42,992 nucleotides of DNA from CAYMRB01 sp964392615. Lineage in GTDB: Bacteria; Planctomycetota; UBA8108. Below, in pieces: positions 25,185-33,237 of the stretch (its first letter is position 1; each line of letters begins with the position of its first letter). A program made the position numbers and the translations under genes. The stretch is from assembly GCA_964392615.1 (NCBI GenBank), contig CAYMRB010000021.1:1-42992 (forward strand), written 5' to 3'. The notes under the pieces are model-generated. The model was not told the origin of the DNA. It ran no database searches and saw nothing but the letters and a program-made list of their open reading frames with translations.

Positions 25185-26012
25185 TTGAATCTCCTGGGAA
25201 TACGACGCAGGCTCGTAGGGACCGCCGTGGGACGGTGCCTCATGCGCTGTCGACAGCTCCTGGACCTTTGGCAAGCCGTGCGGGCCAATCCGGAGCAAGG
25301 AGGGATGGTCTCGCAGGACGTGTGCGCTCAGCTGCTTGTGTCGAAGCTGTGCAAGCCGTCGGCGATCTTCATCGATGTCGGCGCGCACATAGGCTCGGTT
25401 TTCGCCGAGGTTCGTCACCACCAGCCGTCGAGTCAGATCATTGCCGTGGAGGCTGTGCCCGAAAAGGCGGCTGACCTCGCTCGTCGATTCCAGGAGGTCA
25501 CCGTCCACGGCTGCGCCCTGGGTGACGTAGAGGGAGAGACAAAGTTCTTCGTGGATACTAGAAGGCCGGGCTACAGCTCCCTCGCCCCGAGGACCAGGTC
25601 GCAAGGAGTCGTGGAAATCTCCGTGCCGATACGGCGACTGGACGATCTGGTTCCTGATTCGCCAGAGGTCGACTTCATCAAGATCGACGTCGAAGGCGCG
25701 GAACTAGGAGTTCTTCGTGGCGCGGAGGACGTCATTCCTCGAGATCGCCCGACCATCCTCTTCGAGAGCGGCAACAGCGCGGAACTACTGGGCTATTCGC
25801 TCCAGGATCTGTTCGATTGGTTCGCCGATCGCGACTACGAGATCCACGTGCCGAACCGTGTCGCTCATGACGGCCCTGGCCTTCGATTTGAGGGGTTTGT
25901 TGAATCGCACTTCTACCCTCGCCGGACTCTCAACTACTTCGCGATTCCTGAGGAGCGGAGAATCGAGATTCGCGATCGCGCCCGGAAGATCCTGGGAGTA
26001 ACACCGACGTGA
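25185..26012 (+). CDS. FkbM-family methyltransferase
   Basis: This 275-residue SAM-dependent methyltransferase has SAM loop IFIDVGAHIGS at 61-71, AVEAVPE at 87-93 and the FkbM signature DFIKIDVEGAE with VLRG at 163-178. Family members O-methylate sugars and polyketides. In a glycan locus the likely role is O-methylation of a residue in the repeat unit or chain end. TTG 25185 is selected because of the strong GAGGAG upstream and because homologous sequence begins soon after. The 31-nt gap to the next gene suggests one transcript. Confidence 0.88.
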   Translation: MNLLGIRRRLVGTAVGRCLMRCRQLLDLWQAVRANPEQGGMVSQDVCAQLLVSKLCKPSAIFIDVGAHIGSVFAEVRHHQPSSQIIAVEAVPEKAADLARRFQEVTVHGCALGDVEGETKFFVDTRRPGYSSLAPRTRSQGVVEISVPIRRLDDLVPDSPEVDFIKIDVEGAELGVLRGAEDVIPRDRPTILFESGNSAELLGYSLQDLFDWFADRDYEIHVPNRVAHDGPGLRFEGFVESHFYPRRTLNYFAIPEERRIEIRDRARKILGVTPT

Positions 26013-26043
26013 GACACCGCAGGGGGGGTTCCGGAGCTACATC

Positions 26044-27186
26044 GTGATCGACTCTCCCAAGAAGCCCATTCGAGTCATGTTCGCCCTCTCAGGCCTGCAC
26101 CGCGTGCTGCGCGGCGCGGAGGTCGCGTTCCAATCGATCGCGCAGGAGATCGCGACGGCACCCGGCTGGGAGGTCACGGTCTTCGGTTCGGGGACTCCGG
26201 AGCCGGGAAGGGCGTACGAATTTCGCCAGTCGCGCTGTGTGCGTCGGGAGCGGTTCGAGCGCTGGCCCAAGAACCTTCCGTTGCTGCGGAACGAGTGCGC
26301 CTACGAGGAGTTGTCGTTCGCGTTGGGCCTGCTGCCGAAGTACTCGCCAAAGGACTTCGACGTCACCGTCACGTGCACGTTCCCCTACGTCAATTGGGCT
26401 CTGCGTGCACGGGATTCCCGACGACACCGGCCGGCGCACGTCTTCGTGACGCAAAACGGCGATTGGCCGGCTTTCGACGATCGGCGCGAGTTCAAGTGGT
26501 TCTCGTGCGACGGGCTGGTCTGCACGAATCCGGAGTACCACGAACGCAACAAGGACCGCTGGCGCACGGCGCTGATCCCGAATGGCGTCGATCCGGACGT
26601 CTTCGAGCCCGGTCCTCGAGACCGCGCCCGGTTCGGCCTGCCCGCGACTGCCCCGGTCGCGTTGGTCGTGAGCGCGTTGATCCCGAGCAAGAGGGTCGTC
26701 GAGGGAATCCGATGCGCCAGCCAAGTGGATGACCTCCACCTCGTTGTCGCCGGCGACGGACCATTGAGGGACGAGGTCGATAGGACCGGACAGGACATGA
26801 TGGGAGAGCGGTTTCGACGCATCACGGTCCCCCGCGAGGCCATGCCCGACCTGTACCGCTGTGCCGACGCCTTCCTCCACATGAGTCAGGACGAGCCGTC
26901 CGCAAACGCGTACATCGAGGCCCTGGCGACGGGCCTTCCGATCGTCACACACGACCGACTCGTGACCGCCTGGACCTTCGACGGCACGGCTCTTCTGGTC
27001 GACACTTCCGACACGGACGCCGTCGTCAACGCCCTCGGCCGCGCCATCGACGCGTCTCGTCCCGAGCAGGTGAGCGCTCGAAGAGAGCTGGTTCATCGAC
27101 GCTTCTCCTGGAGCGGAATCGCGCGAAGCTACAGGGAGTTCTTTGGCGATATTCTGGCGGACGCTGACTTCCGAGCGGACGGCTGA
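26044..27186 (+). CDS. GT4-family glycosyltransferase
   Basis: This 380-residue GT-B enzyme of family 4 has its N-terminal domain starting at IRVMFALSGLHRVLRGAEV, the link segment IPNGVDPDVF (178-187), VVSALIPSKRV with the phosphate-contacting Lys, VVAGDGP (234-240) and the EX7E motif Glu284/Glu292 before ALATGLPIV. It transfers a sugar with retention of configuration. GTG 26044 has GGAG about 8 nt upstream. It begins a run of seven closely spaced genes ending with the sulfotransferase at 33195. Confidence 0.92.
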   Translation: MIDSPKKPIRVMFALSGLHRVLRGAEVAFQSIAQEIATAPGWEVTVFGSGTPEPGRAYEFRQSRCVRRERFERWPKNLPLLRNECAYEELSFALGLLPKYSPKDFDVTVTCTFPYVNWALRARDSRRHRPAHVFVTQNGDWPAFDDRREFKWFSCDGLVCTNPEYHERNKDRWRTALIPNGVDPDVFEPGPRDRARFGLPATAPVALVVSALIPSKRVVEGIRCASQVDDLHLVVAGDGPLRDEVDRTGQDMMGERFRRITVPREAMPDLYRCADAFLHMSQDEPSANAYIEALATGLPIVTHDRLVTAWTFDGTALLVDTSDTDAVVNALGRAIDASRPEQVSARRELVHRRFSWSGIARSYREFFGDILADADFRADG

Positions 27187-27210
27187 GTCCCTCGCGGGAC
27201 TGTTGTCACC

Positions 27211-28047
27211 GTGGTGCAAGAGCCGTCAGCAAACACACTCGACGAGAGGCGTCCTGATCCGACCTGGAACCTAGTGGGAAATACACGTTTTCGAGACCTG
27301 ACAGCGGGCGAGCTCGCCGCCGCCGTCGCTCGAGCGCACGCGGGCGACCCCGCCTTCGACGTGCTTCGTTCGAAGCGCTTCCCGAGCTTGACGGCGCGTT
27401 GGCGCGTGGAAGATGACAGTGCGATCGTGAAGATCTGGGCTGCCGAAGGGCTGAAGGCCCGACTCGCGCGAGCCGCCTACCTCAGCGGAGCTGCGCGCGA
27501 GTGGCGGCATCTGATCGCGTTGCGCGCCCTCGGCCTCCGTGTGCCGGCGGTACTGGGGTTCTGCAGGACGCTGCGTTTCGAGGTACTCGTGCTCGAGGAT
27601 CTCGGCGTATGCGAGAGGGTCGGGGAATACCTGGGCAGACTTGTCACGGAAAACGAGAACGAGGAGATCGGCCGAATCGAGAACGAGCTGGTCGACGCGA
27701 CCGCCATCATGGTTCGTGCGGGCATTCTGGATACCGACCATTCGGTTCTCAACTTCGTCGTCGCTCCGGACAGATCGATCTATCGGCTGGACCTCGAATG
27801 CAGCAGGCGTCGAGGATCGTTGTTTCGCGACCACCTCCTCGCCGAGATGCTGGGGCGTCTGGTCAGTACGTTCGCGTTCGCCGTGGCGCCGCAACTCGAC
27901 AGAGTGTCGAGGCTCGCTGACTCTCTCGCGAAACGACTCGAGCTGAGCTCGCGCGTGAGAAACAAGGCGCGACTGGTCGTCGACAGGCACATGGAACTCC
28001 AGCAACGCGAGTGCGGAGTGAGAATGGAGCTATCCCTTTCATGGTGA
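27211..28047 (+). CDS. Lipopolysaccharide-kinase-like (WaaP/Kdo kinase fold) protein
   Basis: This 278-residue protein has a small protein-kinase-like fold. AIVKIW gives the ATP-lysine (Lys74), EWRHL supplies the helix-C Glu97, VLVLEDL marks the hinge, TDHSVLNFVV resembles the catalytic loop with Asp176 and Asn181, and YRLDLE places Asp194 at the metal site. WaaP, KdkA and related enzymes phosphorylate LPS core sugars, so phosphorylation of a glycan or lipid-linked sugar is likely. The start GTG 27211 (or GTG 27214) lies 24 nt after the GT4 gene. The end overlaps the next gene by 7 nt. Another member of the kinase fold may start at 42373. Confidence 0.78.
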   Translation: MVQEPSANTLDERRPDPTWNLVGNTRFRDLTAGELAAAVARAHAGDPAFDVLRSKRFPSLTARWRVEDDSAIVKIWAAEGLKARLARAAYLSGAAREWRHLIALRALGLRVPAVLGFCRTLRFEVLVLEDLGVCERVGEYLGRLVTENENEEIGRIENELVDATAIMVRAGILDTDHSVLNFVVAPDRSIYRLDLECSRRRGSLFRDHLLAEMLGRLVSTFAFAVAPQLDRVSRLADSLAKRLELSSRVRNKARLVVDRHMELQQRECGVRMELSLSW

Positions 28048-29114
28048 CCCACGATTCGACACCTCCGCTGCGAAGCGCGGTCATCGGCACCGGAACGATC
28101 TCGGAGACGCACCTGGCGTTCTTGAGCTCCTCGCGAGATGCGACTCTCGAGGCCGTGTGTGACCTGTCACCCGCGCTGGGTCGGGTGACCGCCGAACGCT
28201 ACGGTGTCGGGCGGTCGTTTACGGACCACCGAGAACTGCTCGATTCGATTCGACCGGATGCCGTCCACGTGCTCACGCCGCCTCACACTCACGCGGCGAT
28301 CGTATCGGATTGCCTTCGTGCCGACGCGCACGTATTCGTCGAGAAACCGGTCGCTCCGGACTACACGGAGTACTGCGACCTCCGTGATCTAGCGAAGACT
28401 TGCGGCCGGTGGCTTGTCGAGGACCACAACTACCGCTTCAACGAGCCGGTCCTCGCGGTCGAGTCACTGGTCGAGCAGGGGACTCTGGGCTCCGTAGAAG
28501 ACGTAGAGATACGCCTGGCGCTCGACATCTGCTCCCCAGGGGGCCGATTCAGTGACGCGAACCTCCCACATCCGAGCCACCGGCTACCATGCGGCGCAAT
28601 TCACGAGTTCATTTCACACCTTTCCTACCTGTGCTTGCGCTTCCTGCCGGATGTTGACGACGTTCGAGCCTCCTGGGCCAACCACGGCGGAGGAGATCTG
28701 TTCAAATACGACGACCTCGACGCCGTGGTCATCGGAGGGACCACGCATGCGCGAATCCGGTTCTCCGCGCGAACAAAGCCCGACTGCTTCGCCCTGACCT
28801 TGCGAGGTTCGCGAGGCTCGGTCGAGACCGACCTCTTCCATCCCTATCTTCGCCTCCAGCGACCGCGCTGTTGCGGCCCGCAGCTCACCCCGCTCTGGAA
28901 TCACTTCGCGAACGGCCTGGACCTTATCCGGTCGAGTGTCGTCGGATTCAAGAACAAGGTGTTTCAGAAGACGCCCTACGAGGGGTTGCTGCGACTTCTC
29001 GGCCTGACGTACGCTGCGCTCCGGTCAGGAGGTGAGCCTCCGGTCACAATCGACGACATGGATCGCACAGCCAAACTGATAGCCAAGCTCACCGACGAGG
29101 AGCACTGCTCATGA
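28041..29114 (+). CDS. Gfo/Idh/MocA-family oxidoreductase
   Basis: This 357-residue NAD(P)-dependent sugar oxidoreductase has AVIGTGTIS (13-21) binding NAD and VEKPVA (100-105) with the catalytic-region Lys. DHNYRF and an HE(F)ISH-like segment follow in the substrate domain. Family members oxidise or reduce NDP-sugars, for example in making amino sugars or uronic acid derivatives. ATG 28041 has GGAG 11 nt upstream and overlaps the kinase gene end. The stop overlaps the following SDR start by 4 nt, so both are probably made together and may act in sequence on one nucleotide sugar. Confidence 0.88.
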   Translation: MVTHDSTPPLRSAVIGTGTISETHLAFLSSSRDATLEAVCDLSPALGRVTAERYGVGRSFTDHRELLDSIRPDAVHVLTPPHTHAAIVSDCLRADAHVFVEKPVAPDYTEYCDLRDLAKTCGRWLVEDHNYRFNEPVLAVESLVEQGTLGSVEDVEIRLALDICSPGGRFSDANLPHPSHRLPCGAIHEFISHLSYLCLRFLPDVDDVRASWANHGGGDLFKYDDLDAVVIGGTTHARIRFSARTKPDCFALTLRGSRGSVETDLFHPYLRLQRPRCCGPQLTPLWNHFANGLDLIRSSVVGFKNKVFQKTPYEGLLRLLGLTYAALRSGGEPPVTIDDMDRTAKLIAKLTDEEHCS

Positions 29115-30196
29115 GAATCCTCGTCACGGGTGCGTCCGGATTCCTCGGACAACACGTTGTCCGCGCTGCGCTCGACGGAGGGCACGAGGTTCATGCCCTC
29201 GTTCGCCCCGCGACGGCCCGGTCAGACCTCGATTGGCGCGACCATCCTTCCGTATCATTCTTCGCAGCTGATCTTCGAGCGCCGTCAGATCTCACGAGAG
29301 CGCTCGCGGGCGTTGATACGGTTGTGCACCTTGCCGCGGCCAAGACCGGTACGCTCTACGACCAGCTCGCGGCAACTCTTGTCGGAACAGAAAACCTGCT
29401 CGACGCTATGGAGGATGCAGGGAACGCGCGGCTGGTCCTGATCAGCACATTCTCCGTCTACGACTACCTCCGGCAGTGGTCCTACTCGAGGCTCGACGAG
29501 GCTTCTCGCCTTGAAGACCGCTTCTTCGACCGCGAGACGTACGCGACCGCCAAGATCCTACAGGAACGACTCGTGCGGGAACGATTTGCCCAGCGACTAG
29601 GAGACCTCGCCGTTCTTCGCCCCGGCGTGATCTACGGTCCCGGGAATCTTTGGACGGACCAGTTAGGAATTCGCGTCGGTGATCGATTGTGGGTGCGAAT
29701 GGGATACCTCTCGACGGCTCCCGTTACTTACGTGCTGAACTGCGCGGAGGCGATCATTCGCGTCGCCGAAACGCCAACAGCATACGGGAACACCTTCAAC
29801 ATCGTCGACGACCACCTCCCGTCTCGCTGGCGGTACGCACGTGAGCTGCGACGCCGCCTGCCCCGCAAGCCCCTCGTCGTGCCGTGCAGTGCGTGGCTGA
29901 TGCGAACGCTCGCCCGCACGGCCTGGATCGTCAACCGCGTCATCCTCCGAGGGCGAGCGAAGATGCCGTGGTTCTTGGTCCCCGCGAAGCTTCACGTTCA
30001 ATGCAAGCCGTTACGATTCACGAATCGGCGCCTGCGCGACCTGGTTGACTGGTCGCCGCGTTACTCGTACGAAGAGGCTCTGCGCGGGATCGACAGTCGC
30101 ATGGAACAGGATGCCGAATCTTCCCCTCATGCTCAATCGGACGACGCCGCCGGTGCGTCGCAGGACACCGACGGGCCCTCAAGACAGCGCGGGTGA
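29111..30196 (+). CDS. NAD-dependent epimerase/dehydratase (SDR)
   Basis: This 361-residue extended SDR has GASGFLG (7-13) binding the dinucleotide, VVHLAAAK (71-78) and the catalytic pair Tyr144/Lys148 in YATAK, with LRPGVIYGPG typical of NDP-sugar enzymes. The last 30 residues are polar and low in complexity (QDAESSPHAQSDDA and onward), probably a disordered tail. ATG 29111 overlaps the oxidoreductase stop by 4 nt and the gene ends 6 nt before the AsnB gene. The sugar is unknown; context suggests a step just before amidation or transfer. Confidence 0.88.
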   Translation: MRILVTGASGFLGQHVVRAALDGGHEVHALVRPATARSDLDWRDHPSVSFFAADLRAPSDLTRALAGVDTVVHLAAAKTGTLYDQLAATLVGTENLLDAMEDAGNARLVLISTFSVYDYLRQWSYSRLDEASRLEDRFFDRETYATAKILQERLVRERFAQRLGDLAVLRPGVIYGPGNLWTDQLGIRVGDRLWVRMGYLSTAPVTYVLNCAEAIIRVAETPTAYGNTFNIVDDHLPSRWRYARELRRRLPRKPLVVPCSAWLMRTLARTAWIVNRVILRGRAKMPWFLVPAKLHVQCKPLRFTNRRLRDLVDWSPRYSYEEALRGIDSRMEQDAESSPHAQSDDAAGASQDTDGPSRQRG

Positions 30197-30202
30197 CACC
30201 TC

Positions 30203-32137
30203 ATGTGTGGAATCGCGGGAGCGATCGGCGAACTGTCGCCAACGATTATGGAGCGAGTCCGCCGGATCAGCCGACTCCAAGCTCACCGGGGACCGGACGC
30301 TGACGGCCTATGGTCGGACCTCCACACCACGCCGCCCGCTGGCGTTGTGCTCGCACACAGGCGGCTTTCGATCATCGACTTGACCAAAGCTGCCGAGCAG
30401 CCGATGGTCGACCCCGACACGGGCCTCGTTACCGTCTTCAACGGCGAAATATACAACTTCCGAGGCCTGCGCAAAGAGCTCGCCGCAAGCGATATTGAGT
30501 TCCACTCCGAGTCAGACACCGAGGTCTTTCTGAGGGCTTTCAGTTACTGGGGAATCGACTGCCTGAAGCGGTTTCGAGGCATGTACGCAGCCGCTGTGTG
30601 GGACCCGCGCGAGCGGACGCTTCGGCTAGTTCGAGACCCACTCGGAATCAAGCCGCTCTACTACACGACAGTCGATTCATCGGACTATGGACCAGTCGTC
30701 CTGTTCGCCTCGGAGCTCCGTTCGCTCCTAGGGAGCGGAATGGTCGATCGAAAACTGAACCCGGCAGGACTTGCGACATACGCTTGGAACGGCTTCGTGG
30801 CGGAGCCTGAGACAATCATAGCTGGTGTGCGATTGTTGCCGGCCGGCAGCGTGGCGACAATACGCGTCGATCACCCCGAGGTCCGCATCAGACGCTTCTG
30901 GACGATGCCGACCGGGCAACCCACCACCGACTCCACGGACCAGCTACGCGACGAACTACGCGCTGCGGTATCGATGCGCCTCGTCAGCGACGTGCCGCTC
31001 GGGATCTTCCTGTCGGGCGGCATTGACTCGAGCGCGGTCACGGCACTGGCAGCCCGCGCGTGTTCAACCGAGCTTCAGACCTTCAGCATCGGTTTCGAGG
31101 AATCCGAATACGACGAATCGATCTTCGCCCGACGCGTGGCCGGAGCTGTCGGCACGAATCACCATGAAATCAGACTGAGTGAGCGGCGATTCGCCGGGCA
31201 GCTTTCGGACGCTCTGCGGAGCATCGATCAGCCGACCTTCGATCAAATCAACACGTATTTTGTAAGCAGGGCGGTCAAGGAGGCGGGCATAACTGTGGCG
31301 CTTGCGGGGACCGGAGGTGACGAGGTATTCGGTGGATATCGTAGTTTCATGGATCTTCCACGTGCGGCAGCCTGGGCTCGCGGTTGCCGCAGGATTCCGG
31401 ACTCAGCGCGCCGGCGACTGGCCGCCGTCGTCACTCGGCTCAAGATGGGCGCGAGCGGGCGAGTACCACCGCAGAGCCGGTGGGGCAAACTCGGCGATGC
31501 ACTCGCGACAGGTGGAAATCTCGGCGCCCTCTATCAGGTTTCGTATTCTCTCTTCTGTGACGACTTCCTCCGGTCGCTTGCACCCGTCTGGTATCCGGGA
31601 GATACGAGATACGGCTTGCCGGGAGACGCGTTTGACGAGTTGGAAACGACAGTCGCCCAGCAGTCGCCGCTGAGAGCGATTTCATATCTCGAGCTTCGAA
31701 GCTTCGTCGGACAGCGTCTCTTGAGAGACACGGATGCAGCCAGTATGGCAGTTTCTCTTGAAGTGCGAGTGCCGCTCCTGGACCACAAGTTGATCGAAGC
31801 GGCGACCGCGCTGAACGACGCAACACGCTATCGAGCGGTCGGCTCAAAGGGACTCCTCAGAGAGCTGGCGCTAAGCCGGATCGACCCCTCGATTTTCGAT
31901 CGTGCGAAGTCGGGATTCGTCCTGCCCATCGACGCCTGGTGCCGCCAAGAGTTGCGATCCGAAGTCGAGGAGACTCTTCGCGACGGCGAGCTGTGCCGAC
32001 GGGTCGGACTCAATCCAAGTTCGGTGGCGGCCCTCTGGGAGACCTTTCTCGACGAGGCTCCTGGGATCTACTGGTCTAGTGTCTGGTCGCTCTTCGTACT
32101 CCTGTGGTGGAGTCGTGAGAACGGCGTCTCGGTGTGA
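30203..32137 (+). CDS. asnB: Glutamine-hydrolysing asparagine synthase-like amidotransferase
   Basis: This 644-residue enzyme has two domains. MCGIAG provides the Ntn nucleophile Cys2 of the glutaminase, with RLSIIDL and FNGEIYN following. The C-terminal synthetase has the PPi loop SGGIDSS at about 271-277 and GGDEVFGGYR. Length and motifs match a complete AsnB. In surface-glycan loci such enzymes often amidate carboxyl groups of uronic acids or other acids rather than making asparagine. The location between an SDR and a sulfotransferase, with a 4-nt overlap to the latter, favours that here. This is inference from context. Codons such as ATA, AAA and CTA seem more frequent than in the neighbours, so separate acquisition is possible. 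Confidence 0.93.
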   Translation: MCGIAGAIGELSPTIMERVRRISRLQAHRGPDADGLWSDLHTTPPAGVVLAHRRLSIIDLTKAAEQPMVDPDTGLVTVFNGEIYNFRGLRKELAASDIEFHSESDTEVFLRAFSYWGIDCLKRFRGMYAAAVWDPRERTLRLVRDPLGIKPLYYTTVDSSDYGPVVLFASELRSLLGSGMVDRKLNPAGLATYAWNGFVAEPETIIAGVRLLPAGSVATIRVDHPEVRIRRFWTMPTGQPTTDSTDQLRDELRAAVSMRLVSDVPLGIFLSGGIDSSAVTALAARACSTELQTFSIGFEESEYDESIFARRVAGAVGTNHHEIRLSERRFAGQLSDALRSIDQPTFDQINTYFVSRAVKEAGITVALAGTGGDEVFGGYRSFMDLPRAAAWARGCRRIPDSARRRLAAVVTRLKMGASGRVPPQSRWGKLGDALATGGNLGALYQVSYSLFCDDFLRSLAPVWYPGDTRYGLPGDAFDELETTVAQQSPLRAISYLELRSFVGQRLLRDTDAASMAVSLEVRVPLLDHKLIEAATALNDATRYRAVGSKGLLRELALSRIDPSIFDRAKSGFVLPIDAWCRQELRSEVEETLRDGELCRRVGLNPSSVAALWETFLDEAPGIYWSSVWSLFVLLWWSRENGVSV

Positions 32138-33195
32138 ACGCAGAACCAAGAAGTACACCGGCCGTTCTCGCTGCCGCTGGACGCCGGCCGTTTGTCTATG
32201 TGGTGGGACACGGAAGCTCTGGCACGAAGCGCGTTTTTCACCTGCTGGACCTCAGCCGCGAGACACACTGTCGCCTCGAAGGCGACCTCTCACCGGGATC
32301 GCCGTTTCGCTCGTTGCCCTGCCGTTGGGTCATGACTCCGGCCGATGAGGGGGATCTCGCTAATCAGTGGGATGCGGCCGTCGAGTGGTCTGCGGCGAGA
32401 TACAGCATCAACGACCTCTTGCCTCCGCCTCCCAAGTCGCATCTCTATAGCCTGCCACGAGCCTTGCGTCTGTGGCGCATACTCCGAAGTCGATTGGCTC
32501 GACGCGCGCTCGGAAGCGTCTTCCCAGCATTCAGGGGGGAGGAATGGCAACTTCCCCGGTGGCTGGGCGACCGCACGGCCCTTCGAGACGCTCGTCTGGT
32601 ACTGAAGCAGAACCAGGTACCGGCATGGGCAGCATGGAACCTTCGACATCGGCCCAACGCCACCGTCATACATGTCGTACGCCATCCCGGAGGGTTCCTG
32701 AGAGCGTGGCAGCAGCGCTACCTCGCACGGCGAGACGCGAGCGAGATGGTCGAGGCTGGCCGTGCAAGACTGCGAAGAATCGCCAAGATCGAGCCGGAGT
32801 GGGCGGAGAGATTCGGCAATCTGGATGTCATGACGGTCGAGGAGACAGAGCTCTGGTTCTGGCGCTACACGTGCGAGACCATCCACGGTTCAGGAGCGAA
32901 CAACTCGCGGTACTTGCTCGTCAAGGATGAGGATCTCGTCGACGATCCCACCGATTCCGCCAGACGAATGTTCGACATGTGCGAGCTGCCGTGGAACGAA
33001 CGAGTCGAGGCGTGGATTGCCGAACAGGGGGAGAGCTGGCGCGGAGAGATCCGGCCTTGGCAACACCTCCACAACTCGCGGCTCGTGTCCATGGTGGAAC
33101 GTGTGCTTCAAGACAGCCCCCTGCGCGATTGGTGGGCCCCGTCGCAGGGTGTCAGCTCCTGCACCTACAAGGCGTTCGATCTCGATCGATTCTGA
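32134..33195 (+). CDS. Sulfotransferase-family protein
   Basis: This 353-residue protein has the sulfotransferase fold. VYVVGHGSSGTKRVFHLL (21-38) is the 5'-phosphosulfate loop with Lys32, and VIHVVRHPGGFLRAWQQR (178-195) is the 3'-phosphate-binding strand and helix with the conserved Arg183, followed by later LLVKDEDLVDDP. It would move sulfate from PAPS to a hydroxyl of the glycan or a lipid intermediate. GTG 32134 overlaps the AsnB stop (GTGA). It is the last gene of the long plus-strand cluster. The PAPS synthetase at 4058-5782 could supply its donor. Distant relatives include other nucleotide-binding transferases, so specificity is open. Confidence 0.82.
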   Translation: MNAEPRSTPAVLAAAGRRPFVYVVGHGSSGTKRVFHLLDLSRETHCRLEGDLSPGSPFRSLPCRWVMTPADEGDLANQWDAAVEWSAARYSINDLLPPPPKSHLYSLPRALRLWRILRSRLARRALGSVFPAFRGEEWQLPRWLGDRTALRDARLVLKQNQVPAWAAWNLRHRPNATVIHVVRHPGGFLRAWQQRYLARRDASEMVEAGRARLRRIAKIEPEWAERFGNLDVMTVEETELWFWRYTCETIHGSGANNSRYLLVKDEDLVDDPTDSARRMFDMCELPWNERVEAWIAEQGESWRGEIRPWQHLHNSRLVSMVERVLQDSPLRDWWAPSQGVSSCTYKAFDLDRF

Positions 33196-33209
33196 GTCGA
33201 GACCGGAAA

Positions 33210-33237
33210 GGTCGTGGTCTTCGTTGGCACCACGATC
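33210..33237. terminator. Candidate terminator hairpin between convergent genes
   Basis: GGTCGTGGT (33210-33218) pairs with ACCACGATC (33229-33237), nine pairs including one G-T, over a 10-nt loop. It lies between the sulfotransferase stop and the beta-helix gene stop and overlaps the latter. It lacks a T-run but is well placed to stop transcription from both sides. Confidence 0.4.
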
